Assembly: GCF_030296575.1 (NCBI RefSeq)
Contig: NZ_AP027729.1
Span: 930,001-994,000, forward strand
Reading direction: 5' to 3'
Length of the DNA: 64,000 nt
Source: Paraoerskovia sediminicola
GTDB lineage: Bacteria > Actinomycetota > Actinomycetes > Actinomycetales > Cellulomonadaceae
The translations under genes were made by a program, and so were the position numbers. This document shows positions 35,255 to 45,042 of this stretch, piece by piece; position 1 is the first letter of the stretch; each line of letters begins with the position of its first letter. The notes under the pieces are model-generated. The model did not search any database. It was not told where the DNA came from and was given only the letters and a program-made list of their open reading frames with translations.

Positions 35255-36436
35255 ATGACCCGCGAACCCGCACGCCTGAGGCGAGCGATCGTCGCGACCG
35301 CCGCGCTGGCCGGTCTCGCCGTCACGGCGGCGAGCACGGCGGCGTGCGCCCCGATCGACACCGCAGCGAGCGCCGATCCGGCAGCGAGCCCGGCGGCCAC
35401 AGCTGCTGCCACAGCCACGGCCACCGCGGACCCCGCCGACACCGGCACCGCATCCGCCGAGTCGACGCCCACCCCGTCGGCGGCGCCGTGCGAGCCGTCC
35501 GGCGACGCGGTCTCGGAGCTGCCCGACGGCCCCCGCACGGCGGTCGTGGCCGACGAGGCGATCCGCCCGGTGTCCGCCGGGACCCCGGGACTGCCCGTGA
35601 CCGTCGACTCCGCGGACGGCGGCGAGGTCACCGTCACCGACACGAGCCGGATCATCGCGGTCGACCTGTACGGCACCCTCGGCGAGATCGTGTGGAGCCT
35701 GGGCCTCGGTGACCAGGTCGTCGGCCGGGACGCGTCCACCGCGTTCACCGAGGCCGCCGACGTCCCGGTCGTGACCGGCGACGGGCACGCGCTCAACGTC
35801 GAGGCCGTGCTCGGCCTGGACCCGAGCGTGATCCTCGCCGACGACTCGATCCTGACCGACGCGACGAGGACCCGGCTCGAGTCCTCCGACGTACCCGTCG
35901 TCCTGTTCGACGCGACCCGCACGCTCGACGGGATCGAGCCGCGCATCGAGGCCGTCGCGACGGCGCTCGGCGTCCCGGACGCCGGGACCGAGCTCGCCGA
36001 GCGCACGGCCGCGGAGATCTGCGCGGCCGTCGCGACCGTCCCCGCGGAGACCGGGGACCCGACCGTCGCGTTCCTGTACCTGCGCGGCGGCAACATCAAG
36101 CTGCTGTTCGGGCCCGGGTCCGGGGCCGACGAGCTGCTGGCGGCGGTCGGCGCCGTCGACGCGGGGACCGAGATCGGGCTCTCCCGCGAGTACGAGCCGA
36201 TCACGAGCGAGGCACTCATCGCGTCCGCCCCGGACGCCTATCTCGTCATGTCGGGCGGCCTGGAGTCGGCCGGCGGTGTCGACGCGCTCTGGGCGATGCC
36301 GGGGGTCGGGCAGACCCCGGCGGGCGAGGGGCAGCGGGTCGTGGACGTCCCCGACTCCGACCTCCTGACCTTCGGCCCGCGGACCGCGGCCACGATCGTC
36401 GCGCTCTCCGCGGCGCTCTACGGTTCCGCGTCGTGA
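35255..36436 (+). CDS. hmuT: Haem ABC transporter substrate-binding lipoprotein
   Basis: 393 residues from ATG 35255 (GGAG upstream). Lipoprotein signal AALAGLAVTAASTAACAP with lipobox Cys at ~36, then a ~50-residue Ala/Thr/Pro linker, then a periplasmic-binding fold of the TroA/BtuF type (RIIAVDLYGTLGEIVWSLGL, VVGRDAST, VEAVLGLDPSVILAD, LLTFGPRTAATIVALS). HmuT captures haem from surface HtaA-type proteins and passes it to HmuUV. Its stop overlaps the hmuU GTG (GTGA). Confidence 0.93.
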   Translation: MTREPARLRRAIVATAALAGLAVTAASTAACAPIDTAASADPAASPAATAAATATATADPADTGTASAESTPTPSAAPCEPSGDAVSELPDGPRTAVVADEAIRPVSAGTPGLPVTVDSADGGEVTVTDTSRIIAVDLYGTLGEIVWSLGLGDQVVGRDASTAFTEAADVPVVTGDGHALNVEAVLGLDPSVILADDSILTDATRTRLESSDVPVVLFDATRTLDGIEPRIEAVATALGVPDAGTELAERTAAEICAAVATVPAETGDPTVAFLYLRGGNIKLLFGPGSGADELLAAVGAVDAGTEIGLSREYEPITSEALIASAPDAYLVMSGGLESAGGVDALWAMPGVGQTPAGEGQRVVDVPDSDLLTFGPRTAATIVALSAALYGSAS

Positions 36437-37562
36437 CGGCGACGGACGACCGGGTGCGCACGGCGGCGCCCGTCGGGAGGGCCCCGGCACGCCCGAGGCC
36501 GCGGGCGAGCGCCGCCCGGTCGCGCGCCGCTCACGCCGGACGGCGTGGGTCGTCGGCGGCCTCACCGTCGCCCTGGTCGGCCTGGTCGTCGTGTCCGGGA
36601 TGACCGGCCAGGTCCCCGTCAGCCCGGCAGAGGTGCTCGGCTCGCTCGCCCACCACCTGGGCGTCCCGGTCGGGCCGCTGCCGGCGCACCCGCAGGGCGA
36701 GAACACGCTGTGGATCGTGAGGTTCCCGCGCGTCGTGCTCGCCCTCGTGGTCGGGGCGTCGCTGGCGTGCGCGGGCGCGCTCATGCAGGGCGTGTTCGGC
36801 AACCCGCTCGCCGAGCCCGGTGTCATCGGTGTGTCGGCCGGCGCTGCGGTCGGCGCGGCCGCGGTGATCGTTACTGGCGGCGCCCTCGTGAGCGGCACCT
36901 GGATCGCCGCGGCGGCGTTCGCGGGCGGGCTGGTCACGACGGCACTCGTCTACGTCCTGGCACGCGCGAACGGACGCACCGAGGTCGTCACCCTGGTCCT
37001 CACCGGTATCGCGATCAACGCCTTCGCGGGCGGGCTGCTCGCGTTCTTCCTGTTCGTGGCCGACAGCGCGGCGCGCGAGCAGATCGTGTTCTGGCAGCTC
37101 GGCTCCCTCGGTGCCGCGACCTGGGACGCCGTCGCCGTGGCCCTGCCGATCGCCGTCGTCGGGATCGCCGCGGCGATGCTCATGCGCGGCCGCCTGGACC
37201 TCCTCGCCCTCGGCGAGCGCGCCGCCCGCCACCTCGGGGTCGACGTCGAACGGCTGCGGATCGTCGCCATCGCCGTCGTCGCGCTCCTCGTGTCCGCCGG
37301 GGTCGCGTTCACCGGGATCATCGCGTTCGTCGGGCTCGTCGTCCCGCACCTCGTGCGCATGGCGCTCGGCCCCAGCCACCGGACGCTGATCCCGGTCTCC
37401 GCGCTCGCCGGGGCGACGCTCCTTCTGGCTGCGGACCTCTTCGCGCGCACCGCCGTCGAGAACGTCGACCTGCCCCTCGGCATGATCACGTCGCTCGTCG
37501 GTGGCCCCTTCTTCTTCTGGCTCCTGCGACGCACGCGCGCCCGCCAGGGCGGGTGGGCGTGA
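36433..37562 (+). CDS. hmuU: Haem ABC transporter permease (apparent N-terminal frameshift)
   Basis: FecCD-type permease of about 376 residues when corrected. GTG 36433 overlaps the hmuT stop and begins in one frame (TATDDRVRTAAPVGRAP). At the CCCC run 36482-36485 the frame must gain one base to continue into GTPEAAGERRPVARRSRR and the first membrane helix (AWVVGGLTVALVGLVVVSGM). Family motifs are RFPRVVLALVVGASLACAG, MQGVFGNPLAEPGVIGVSAG and GIIAFVGLVVPHLVRM. Without correction the only start would be inside helix 1. Overlaps hmuV (TGATG). Confidence 0.9.
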
Positions 37563-38393
37563 TGAGACTCGGTCCCCGCCTCCTGTCCCGCACGCCACGC
37601 GTCCCGCTGCGTCCCGAGCCCGGCGCCGTCGTGGCCCAGGTCCGCGGTGTCTCGCTGCGGCTCGGCGGTTCGCCGGTGCTCGAGGACGTCGACCTCGACG
37701 TCCGTGCCGGTGAGGTGCGCGCGCTGATCGGCCCCAACGGAGCCGGCAAGTCCTCCCTGCTCGGTGTGCTCACCGGCGACGTCGAGCCCGACGCGGGCGA
37801 CGTCGTCGTGCACGACCGCCCCGCGCACGCGTGGAGCACGACCGAGCTCGCGATGCGGCGTGCGGTCCTCATGCAGAACGTGTCGCTCGCGTTCCCGTTC
37901 ACGTCGGAGGCCGTGGTCCGCATGGGCCGCGCGCCCTGGCAGCGGACCCCGGCCGAGGACGAGGACGACGACGCGGTCACCGAGGCGCTGCACCTGACCG
38001 ACACCACGCACCTCGCCGGCCGAACGTTCCCCACCCTCTCGGGGGCGAACGCGCTCGCGTGGCGCTCGCCCGCGTCCTCGCCCAGCGCACCGGCACCGTC
38101 CTGCTCGACGAGCCGACCGCCGCCCTCGACCTCGGCCACCAGGAGCTCGTGCTGCAGATCGCGCGGGCCCGTGCTGCCGCGGGCGACGCCGTCGTCGTCG
38201 TGGTCCACGACCTGGGGCTCGCGTCCGCGCACGCGGACCAGGTCACCCTGCTCTCCCACGGTCGCGTCGTCGCCGACGGACCGACCCGCGACGTCCTCGA
38301 CGCCCGGCTCCTCAGCGAGGTCTACGACCACCCGGTCGAGGTCCTCGCGCACCCGGGGGCGGCGCACCGATCGTCCTCCCCTGCCGCACCTGA
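37562..38393 (+). CDS. hmuV: Haem ABC transporter ATPase (two apparent frameshifts)
   Basis: About 277 residues when corrected. Walker A GPNGAGKSS is in the first frame; the signature LSGGERARVALARVLAQR is split at the GGGGG run 38041-38045 (one base short). Walker B TVLLDEPTAALDLGH and VVVVHDLGL follow in the second frame. The end also needs one base at GGGGG 38355-38359, giving HPGGGAPIVLPCRT and a TGA at 38391; otherwise the frame runs without stop into htaA. The family-like tail supports correction rather than a real HmuV-HtaA fusion. Confidence 0.9.
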
Positions 38394-38447
38394 ACCACCC
38401 TCCATGCCTCACCCGCCCTACCGCTCCGCACCCCGATCCGCACTACC

Positions 38448-38466
38448 TAAGGACAGGCTCACCTTG
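38448..38466 (+). promoter_or_regulatory. DtxR/IdeR-like iron box upstream of htaA
   Basis: TAAGGACAGGCTCACCTTG matches 13 of 19 consensus positions. It lies between hmuV and htaA, suggesting htaA has its own iron-regulated promoter. Confidence 0.55.
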
Positions 38467-38532
38467 CTCACCGGACATCAGCTCACGCCGCCGGGCTCCC
38501 GGCCCGGCGCCTCCGCAGGCACCTCGCCCCTC

Positions 38533-41352
38533 GTGCCGGACGGCGCCGCTCACCTCGGCCGGTTCCGCAGCCTCGCGATGGTGCTCGTCGCGTCCCTCGT
38601 CGCGGCGCTCGCGCTCGTCGGCGTCGGGCCGGCGGCGGTCGCCGCGGCGCCCGCGGCCGACCCGCACCTCACCGTCTCGCCCAGCACGGTGACCGACACG
38701 TCGGTCGACACCGAGCTCACGATCACGGGCACCGGGTACACCGGGGACGGCGCGGCGTCCGGTGCGTACGTCGCCGTCGGGCCTACGTCGACCTGGTCCG
38801 GCGGTGCGCCGTTCACGGCCGAGGGCTGGCTGGCGACCGGGTACGTCCCGGTCATCAGGGACGGCGCGTTCACCACGACGCTGACGGTCCCGGCAGGATC
38901 GCTCGACGCCGGGACCGAGTACCACGTGGCGAGCAGCGCGGCCCACGGCCTCTCGGTCACGAACCGCTCGCTCGACGCGTTCGCGGCCATCAGCGTCGCC
39001 GCGCCGGAGCCCACGGCCGAGCCCACCACTGAGCCGACGACCGAGCCCACCTCTGAGCCCACCACTGAGCCGACCGCCGAGCCCACCACTGAGCCGACCG
39101 CCGAGCCCACCACTGAGCCGACGGCTGAGCCCACGGAGGAGCCGACGGCTGAGCCCACCGAGCAGCCCACGCAGGCGCCCGGCGAGACGTGGGACCCGGC
39201 GCTCGAGGTCTTCGCGACCGACGGCACCACCCCGCTCGACGACACCGAGGTCTCCGTCGGCGACGAGATCGTCGTCCACGGCACCGGCTACGACCCCGAG
39301 GGCAACGTCGGTGGACGCGGCGTCCCGCTGCCCGTCGGACCGCAGGGCACCTATGTCGTCGTCGGGTCGACCCTCGAGACGTGGCAGCCCTCCCAGGGCG
39401 CACCGCCCAGCTCCCGTGTCTCGGGCAGCCAGGCCTGGGCCCTGACCCGGACCGTCCTCGACACCGTCCCCGAGCGCTTCCAGGCCACCGTCCGCGCCGG
39501 CTGGACCGAGCTCTCCGACGACGGAGAGTTCACCGCGCGCCTCACGGTCGAGGAAGCCGACCTGGCCGACGGCCGCTACGGCGTCTACACCTACGCCGCC
39601 GGCGGGACCACGAACGCCGACCAGGAGATCTTCGTCCCGATCGGGCTCTCCGAGGGTGCGCCGGATCCGGAGCCCACCACCGAGCCGACGGCTGAGCCCA
39701 CCACCGAGCCGAGCCCGGAACCGACCACCGAACCCACGACTGAGCCGACCACTGAGCCGACCACCGAGCCGACCACCGAGCCGACGACGGACCCCACGAC
39801 GACCGGCGCCCTGACCTGGGGCGTCAAGGAGTCGTTCCGCGCGTACGTCACCGGCTCGATCGGGGCCGGCACGGTCTCGGCGTCCGACGGCGCCGCCGCG
39901 GTCACGGGCGGAGCGTTCCGGTTCCCGCAGGCCGACGCCGACCTCAGCTCGTCCCGCACGGGCAGCGCCGACTACCGCGGCACCGTGCGGTTCAGCGCGC
40001 ACCACGGCCAGCTCGACCTGAGGCTCTCGAACCCTCGCGTCGAGATCTCGAGCTCCACCCGGGCGACCCTCGTGGTCGACGTGCGGTCCACGAGCCTCGA
40101 CGGCACCACAACGAACGACACCTCCGTGGACTTCGCGTCCCTCGCGCTCGGGTCCGCAAAGGTCACCGCGACGAACGGTGCCGTGACCTGGGCCGGGGCC
40201 CCCGCGACGCTGACCTCGGCCGGCGCCGAGGCGTTCTCGGGCTTCTACGAGGCCGGTGACGCCCTCGACCCCGTGACGTTCACGGTCGGCGCGGACGCCG
40301 CGAACGACGGCTCCGGCTCAGCCTCCGGTTCCGCCGGCGGCTCGACCGGTGGGAGCAGCACCGACTCCGGCGGCTCGTCGGACGACGACCTCTCCGCCGC
40401 GACCCTCTCGTCGTCGCAGGTCTCGCCGGGTGACGACGTCACGATCTCCGGGGCCGGGTTCGGCGCGAGCGAGCGCGGGATCGTCGCCGAGGTCCGGTCG
40501 ACCCCGCAGGTCCTAGAGACGGGCATCACCGCTGACGCGAACGGCCGCGCGGCCGCCACCGTCACGATCCCCGCGGACCTGCCGGCCGGCGAGCACACGC
40601 TCCTGCTGATCGGCGCCGACCACACGGTCTCCGCGCCGATCACCGTCGTCGCCTCCGCCACCTCGGCGGGCGCAGGCGTCGGCACGGCGGACGTTCCGGC
40701 CTGCACGGCCTCGTCGGTCTCCGGCGCCACCCTCGCCTGGGGCATCAAGAGCTCGTTCCGGGCCTACGTGACCGGACCGATCGCAGGCGGATCGGTCAGC
40801 ACGAGCGGCGCGACGTCGTCGGGCGACGCCTACCGCTGGGCCGGCGGCTCAGGCAAGTTCAACACGGACCGCACCCAGGGCTACGCCTCGTGGTCGGGCA
40901 CTGTCCAGTTCTCGGGGCACGACGGGCTCCTCGACCTGAAGATCTCGAACCCTCGGGTGCGCGTGACGAGCGCGTCGTCGGCGAACCTCGTCGTCGACGT
41001 CGCATCGAGCGACATGTCGGGCGTGAAGTCCTCTGCCTCCGGAGTCGTCTTCGCGACCCTCTCGCTCGCCGGCAACGGCGGTGTCTCGGGTTCGACGGCC
41101 TCGTGGACGAACGCCCCGGCGACGCTGACCGCCGCGGGCGCAGCGGCCTTCGCCGGGTTCTACGCGGCGGGCGACGCGCTCGACCCCGTGTCGTTCTCCC
41201 TGCCGCTCGGCGGGGACGTGGCCTGCGACGCGGGCACCGGTTCGCTCGCGTCGACCGGCTCGGACCTGACGGCGGCGTGGTTCGCGCTGCTGCTCGTCCT
41301 CGCGGGGACCGGTCTGGTCGTGGTGCGTCGCCGGTCCGCGGCACGCGTCTGA
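38533..41352 (+). CDS. htaA: Cell-wall-anchored haem-binding protein with two HtaA domains
   Basis: About 939 residues. Signal peptide MVLVASLVAALALVGVG..AAAP. Two N-terminal Ig-like repeats are separated by Thr/Glu/Pro spacers (TEPTTEP-type, ~residues 156-215 and 375-420). HtaA domain 1 starts TWGVKESFRAYVTG; an IPT-like domain follows; HtaA domain 2 starts AWGIKSSFRAYVTG; both carry family Tyr/His positions for haem. It ends SLASTG, a hydrophobic helix and RRRSAARV: a class E-type LAxTG sorting signal. Start uncertain: GTG 38533 is chosen, TTG 38464 or ATG 38578 are possible. Captures haem at the wall for HmuT. Confidence 0.92.
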   Translation: MPDGAAHLGRFRSLAMVLVASLVAALALVGVGPAAVAAAPAADPHLTVSPSTVTDTSVDTELTITGTGYTGDGAASGAYVAVGPTSTWSGGAPFTAEGWLATGYVPVIRDGAFTTTLTVPAGSLDAGTEYHVASSAAHGLSVTNRSLDAFAAISVAAPEPTAEPTTEPTTEPTSEPTTEPTAEPTTEPTAEPTTEPTAEPTEEPTAEPTEQPTQAPGETWDPALEVFATDGTTPLDDTEVSVGDEIVVHGTGYDPEGNVGGRGVPLPVGPQGTYVVVGSTLETWQPSQGAPPSSRVSGSQAWALTRTVLDTVPERFQATVRAGWTELSDDGEFTARLTVEEADLADGRYGVYTYAAGGTTNADQEIFVPIGLSEGAPDPEPTTEPTAEPTTEPSPEPTTEPTTEPTTEPTTEPTTEPTTDPTTTGALTWGVKESFRAYVTGSIGAGTVSASDGAAAVTGGAFRFPQADADLSSSRTGSADYRGTVRFSAHHGQLDLRLSNPRVEISSSTRATLVVDVRSTSLDGTTTNDTSVDFASLALGSAKVTATNGAVTWAGAPATLTSAGAEAFSGFYEAGDALDPVTFTVGADAANDGSGSASGSAGGSTGGSSTDSGGSSDDDLSAATLSSSQVSPGDDVTISGAGFGASERGIVAEVRSTPQVLETGITADANGRAAATVTIPADLPAGEHTLLLIGADHTVSAPITVVASATSAGAGVGTADVPACTASSVSGATLAWGIKSSFRAYVTGPIAGGSVSTSGATSSGDAYRWAGGSGKFNTDRTQGYASWSGTVQFSGHDGLLDLKISNPRVRVTSASSANLVVDVASSDMSGVKSSASGVVFATLSLAGNGGVSGSTASWTNAPATLTAAGAAAFAGFYAAGDALDPVSFSLPLGGDVACDAGTGSLASTGSDLTAAWFALLLVLAGTGLVVVRRRSAARV

Positions 41353-41373
41353 TCTGACGCACCACCTCCGCAG

Positions 41374-41413
41374 CACGGACGCCCGGCCCTCGATCGAGGG
41401 CCGGGCGTCCGTG
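41374..41413. terminator. Bidirectional terminator, perfect 40-bp palindrome
   Basis: CACGGACGCCCGGCCCTCGA pairs with its full complement without a loop base; GTT follows. It separates the converging htaA and acetyltransferase genes and should stop both. Confidence 0.85.
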
Positions 41414-41450
41414 TTCCCGGCAACGGCCCACCGTCGCGCGGGTCGTCCGG

Positions 41451-42368
41451 TCAGGTCCCCGGGTGCGTGAACGGCCGGGTCGTCGCGACCACGTGGAAGC
41501 CGAGCCGTTCGAGGATCGGGCGGCTCGACGGCAGGGCGTCGACCTGCAGGTGCTCGAACCCGCGGTCCGCGGCGATCCGCGCCCGGAAGGCGACCATCGC
41601 GCGGAACACTCCCCGACCGCGCCACCCGTCCACCGTGCCGCCGCCCCAGATGCTCGCGAACTGCGTGCCGTGGTGCAGCTCGACCCGCCCCGCGGCCACG
41701 GGCCGACCCTCCGACCGCGCGACGACTCCCACGACCGACCTCGGTGACGCGTCGAGATCGGCGAGCACCGCGCGTCCGACGAAGCCGTGGTCCCCGCCGA
41801 ACACGTCGTCGTGGACACCGACGAGGTCGGCGGCTCCCGCGGCGTCACGCACCTCGTCGACCGACACACCTCGCGGCGGGCGGACCTCGAGGTCGAGGTC
41901 GGCGATCCGCGCCACCATCAACGCCTCGTCGGGTCCACGGGTCAGCCCAGCCGCCACGAGACGTACCGGGAGGTCCGCAGGCAGGTCGTGCGAGTAGTGC
42001 TTCCACTCCCACGGGAGCCCGGCCCGGCGGAACCGCCGCACCTGGCTCGCGATCTCGGCATCGACGTCGGCCCCGCTCAGGCCCCGCAGGTCGGACCACG
42101 CCACCGCGTTCCACCCGTCGAGCGGCGAAAGGACGCGCACGACGACCCCGGTGTCCTCGACCGTCACGTCCGGCACCCCCGCGGCAGGGCGGCGGCGGAC
42201 CTGCTCGTCGAAGGCGTCGAGCACCCGGGGGGCATCGACCGGGACCGTGGCGCGCTGGACGCTCGGGTCCGGGCCGGTCCCGAGCGTGCCAGGCAGAGCA
42301 GGCTGGGCAGGCTGGGCGGGCTGAGCGGGCTGAGCGGGCTGAGCGGGCCGAGCGGGCACTGACGTCAT
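41451..42368 (-). CDS. GNAT family N-acetyltransferase
   Basis: 305 residues. The N-terminus carries a 9-bp-repeat-encoded run (ARPAQPAQPAQPAQPAQP) before the folded part. Acetyl-CoA site in the C-terminal GNAT domain: AAGRVELHHGTQFASIWGGG, then VDGWRGRGVFRAMVAF (the R/Q-x-x-G-x-G/A loop) and LGFHVVATTRPF. Residues ~60-190 are a weaker GNAT-like N-half. Substrate unknown. Confidence 0.85.
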   Translation of the reverse strand: MTSVPARPAQPAQPAQPAQPAQPALPGTLGTGPDPSVQRATVPVDAPRVLDAFDEQVRRRPAAGVPDVTVEDTGVVVRVLSPLDGWNAVAWSDLRGLSGADVDAEIASQVRRFRRAGLPWEWKHYSHDLPADLPVRLVAAGLTRGPDEALMVARIADLDLEVRPPRGVSVDEVRDAAGAADLVGVHDDVFGGDHGFVGRAVLADLDASPRSVVGVVARSEGRPVAAGRVELHHGTQFASIWGGGTVDGWRGRGVFRAMVAFRARIAADRGFEHLQVDALPSSRPILERLGFHVVATTRPFTHPGT

Positions 42369-42429
42369 GGTCGAAGTCGATCAGAGACAAGCCCCGCTGT
42401 CATCGAGATTTCAGCGGGAGGCGGCGCCG

Positions 42430-42813
42430 TCAGCGCGCCTCGTCCTGTGACTGCTGCGGCTCCTGGGCCTCCTGCACGTCGATGTGCCCCACGACGCGGA
42501 TCCTGACGGCCACCCCGTGCATCTCGGGCGGCACGTCGGTGGTCACCGTCTCGGTCTCGACGTTGACCTGCAGCACGTAGTCGACGCGGCTCGCACCGTC
42601 GCGCGCGCCGTCTGCATCGTGTGCGCCGTCTGCATCGTGTGCGCCATCCGAGTCGTGCGTGCCATTCGAGTCGTGCGCGTCGCCTGCCTCGTGCGGGCCG
42701 TCTGCCTCGTCCACGCCCTCAGGGGCGATCCCGACCCCGGCGATGCCTCGGCGCCCGGCGAGGACCTCGCGCAGCGCAGCCTTGGCCTCACGCGCCTCGT
42801 CGATCGTCGCCAC
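42430..42813 (-). CDS. Small protease-associated protein with His/Asp repeat
   Basis: 127 residues. Start IDEAREAKAALREVLAGRRGIAGVGIAPEG and end YVLQVNVETETVTTDVPPEMHGVAVRIRVVGH resemble the small alpha/beta domain that precedes trypsin-like domains in some bacterial proteases; the middle is a His/Asp-rich insert of 18-bp repeats (GAHDADGAHDADGAR). It lies 71 bp downstream of the protease gene on the same strand, suggesting a partner, inhibitor or detached domain. Inference only. Confidence 0.55.
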   Translation of the reverse strand: MATIDEAREAKAALREVLAGRRGIAGVGIAPEGVDEADGPHEAGDAHDSNGTHDSDGAHDADGAHDADGARDGASRVDYVLQVNVETETVTTDVPPEMHGVAVRIRVVGHIDVQEAQEPQQSQDEAR

Positions 42814-42884
42814 GGGGCACCTCCTGACGTGCGTCGCTGCGTGCGGGGGCGGACTGCCCGACCAGCCCGCGCTGCGCCGCCGGG

Positions 42885-43968
42885 TCAGCCGGTGACGAGC
42901 CGCACGCCGAGGGCCTCCAGCACGACGTCGATCGGGTTGACGTACGTCAGCCCGTAGCCATTCTGGCCCCCGCGGTCGGAGCCGGCAAAGAGGAGGCCGA
43001 GCGCGACGCCGTCCGACCGGTAGACCAACGACCCGGAGTCGCCGCCCAGCGAGAAGGGCGCGTCCTGCGTGGGCTCGACCTCGATCTGGTCGTCGAAGCG
43101 CAGCACCCCGAGCCCGTCGCCGTAGCCCACGGCGACGTCGTCGAGCTCGATCGCGGTCACCCGGCCCGCGGTGGTGCCCGTGGTGCGACCGATCTTGCCG
43201 ACGCTCTCGCCGCCGAGGGCGACCGCGGTGGTCGTGATGCGACCGACCGGGTAGTCGAGCTCGACCTCTGCCTCGTCGAGGAGCGCCAGGGCGCAGTCGG
43301 TGGTCGCCGTCCGGCCGGCCACGAGCTCGACGAACGCCGCGAGCGTCCCGACGGAGTCCTGCGGCGCCGCGCCGCCGTCGGCGGGTCCCGGCTGGAGGAC
43401 GAGGTCACCGACCGCTCCCTGCGGACCGCCGACGAGGACGTGGTAGTTCGAGAGGGCGAACCTCGCGCCCGCGGGCGCCCCGCCGGGGGCGACGGGCTCG
43501 ACGAACGCACCCAGGGTCCCCGCGGTGACGGCGACGTTCGCGATCGAGACGCCGGGCCGCAGCGGGCGGACACGATCGGTCTCGCCCAGCGCCTGCGCGG
43601 AGACGACCGGGGGCGCGGGCTCAACCGCTCCGGGGACTCGCCGGACGGGTCCGCGCCGGGGGCGCGACGTCGTCCGACCCGCCGGGCCGCAGCGCGCGCA
43701 CCGGACCCGTCTCGCGCACGTCGACCGCAGGGCCCAGCTGGGCGACCAGGGACTCCGCGATGCCCCGGACCTCGGGGACCTCGTAGCGGACGGCGATCTC
43801 GAACGACTCCTCGTCGTCCGGCCCGGTCGGGGCCAGGCCGATCGCGAGTCGCGGCGACGCGCCCGTCCCTACGGTCCGTGCGGCGATCTCCTCGCCGCGC
43901 GCCACGTAGAGCTCCGCGGCGTAGTCGGCGAGCTGGGCCTTCATCTGGCGTGCAGCGTCCCTGTCCAT
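42885..43968 (-). CDS. Trypsin-like serine protease (apparent frameshift)
   Basis: About 360 residues when corrected. ATG 43968 begins an N-terminal domain (MDRDAARQMKAQLADYAAEL, EVPEVRGIAESLVAQLGPAV). After ARTRPASP the frame breaks at the CCCC/GGGG run 43632-43635, which must lose one base or gain two. It continues as AVEPAPPVVSAQALGETDRV, then the protease domain with His in LSNYHVLV, Asp in TTDCALALLD and Ser in GGDSGSLVY. The triad order and spacing fit chymotrypsin-fold proteases. No signal peptide, so it appears cytoplasmic; substrate unknown. Confidence 0.75.
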
Positions 43969-44050
43969 GTCCCGAGTCTTGCGGGTGCCACCGACGTACG
44001 CAGGCCGAGCGGTCCGCCCAACAGGTAGTTGAAACTGATCGCATCCAGGT

Positions 44051-44078
44051 GCATCCGAACGCCGCACCCCACCGGAAT
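44051..44078 (+). promoter_or_regulatory. SigK-like promoter candidate upstream of the DUF4397-sortase-sigma cluster
   Basis: GCATCC (44051-44056), 16 bp, CGGAAT (44073-44078): each hexamer is one base from the mycobacterial SigK elements CCATCC and CCGAAT. It is 77 bp upstream of the DUF4397 start and suggests autoregulation by the sigma factor encoded three genes downstream. Confidence 0.35.
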
Positions 44079-44155
44079 GAGCGGTTGTCAGCAGCACGAG
44101 CGGCTCGGGCACAGAGGCCCGGGCCGGCAACAGCACCAGATCACCTGGAGAACTC

Positions 44156-45025
44156 ATGCGAACGATCCGCCGCACCACCGCAGTCCTCGGCGCCACGGCC
44201 CTGACCCTCGGGGCCGGCATCGGTGCCGCCCTGCCCGCGAGCGCCGCCGACGGCGACGCGATGCTCTCCGTGTTCCACGGCGTGCCGGACCTGACGGTCG
44301 ACGTCTACGTCAACGGCGAGCTCACCCTCGACGACTTCGAGCCCGGCGACATGGCCGGCCCGCTCGAGCTGGCCCCCGACACCTACACGGTCGCGATCAC
44401 GGCCGCCGACGCCGAGGACGACAGCGACCCCGCGATCGGCCCCGTGGACCTGCCCCTCGAGGCCGACACGAACTACACGGCGGTCGCACACCTCGGTGAG
44501 GACGGGTCGCCGACCGCGACGCTCTTCACGAACGACACGTCGAGCACCGCAGCGGGCGAGGGGCGGCTCACCGTCCGGCACGTCGCCGCGGCCCCGGCCG
44601 TGGACGTCCTCGCCGGCGACTCGCCCGTGATCGAGGGGCTCGCCAACCCTGACGAGAAGGTCCTCGACCTCCCCGCGGGCACCGTCTCGGCGTCCGTCGC
44701 GGCCGCCGGCACCACCGACCCGGTGATCGGCCCGGCCGACGTCGACGTCGCCGAGGGCGTCAACACCATCGCGTACGCGTGGGGCAGCCTGGACGACGAC
44801 AACCTCGCCCTCGCGGTCCAGACCGTCGACGGCCTGCACTCGTCGCCCTCGGGTGTCGACGCCGGCCAGACCGGAGCGGCCGCAGGCGTGGACGAGAGCC
44901 GCTTCGCCCCGATCGCGGTCGGCGCGCTCGGCAGCTTCGTGGTCCTGCTCGTCGGCATGGCGTCCTGGATGGGTGTCCGCGCCGCACGCGAGCGGAAGAC
45001 CGCGCACGCCCGCACCGACGTCTGA
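44156..45025 (+). CDS. DUF4397 domain-containing exported membrane protein
   Basis: 289 residues; GGAG before ATG. Signal peptide (TTAVLGATALTLGAGIGAALPASA), two DUF4397 units (AMLSVFHGVPDLTVDVYVNG; RLTVRHVAAAPAVDVLAGD), then a C-terminal helix (VGALGSFVVLLVGMASWMGV) and positive tail that anchor it in the membrane. No LPxTG motif. DUF4397 genes often sit with a sortase and a SigK/RskA-type pair, as here. Confidence 0.88.
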   Translation: MRTIRRTTAVLGATALTLGAGIGAALPASAADGDAMLSVFHGVPDLTVDVYVNGELTLDDFEPGDMAGPLELAPDTYTVAITAADAEDDSDPAIGPVDLPLEADTNYTAVAHLGEDGSPTATLFTNDTSSTAAGEGRLTVRHVAAAPAVDVLAGDSPVIEGLANPDEKVLDLPAGTVSASVAAAGTTDPVIGPADVDVAEGVNTIAYAWGSLDDDNLALAVQTVDGLHSSPSGVDAGQTGAAAGVDESRFAPIAVGALGSFVVLLVGMASWMGVRAARERKTAHARTDV

Positions 45026-45042
45026 GGAGCCGACGCACCACG

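Noticed and set aside
41374..41413. Integration site or resolvase target because of its perfect 40-bp symmetry
   Set aside because: It sits between convergent gene ends, exactly where a bidirectional terminator is expected, and no recombinase is nearby.
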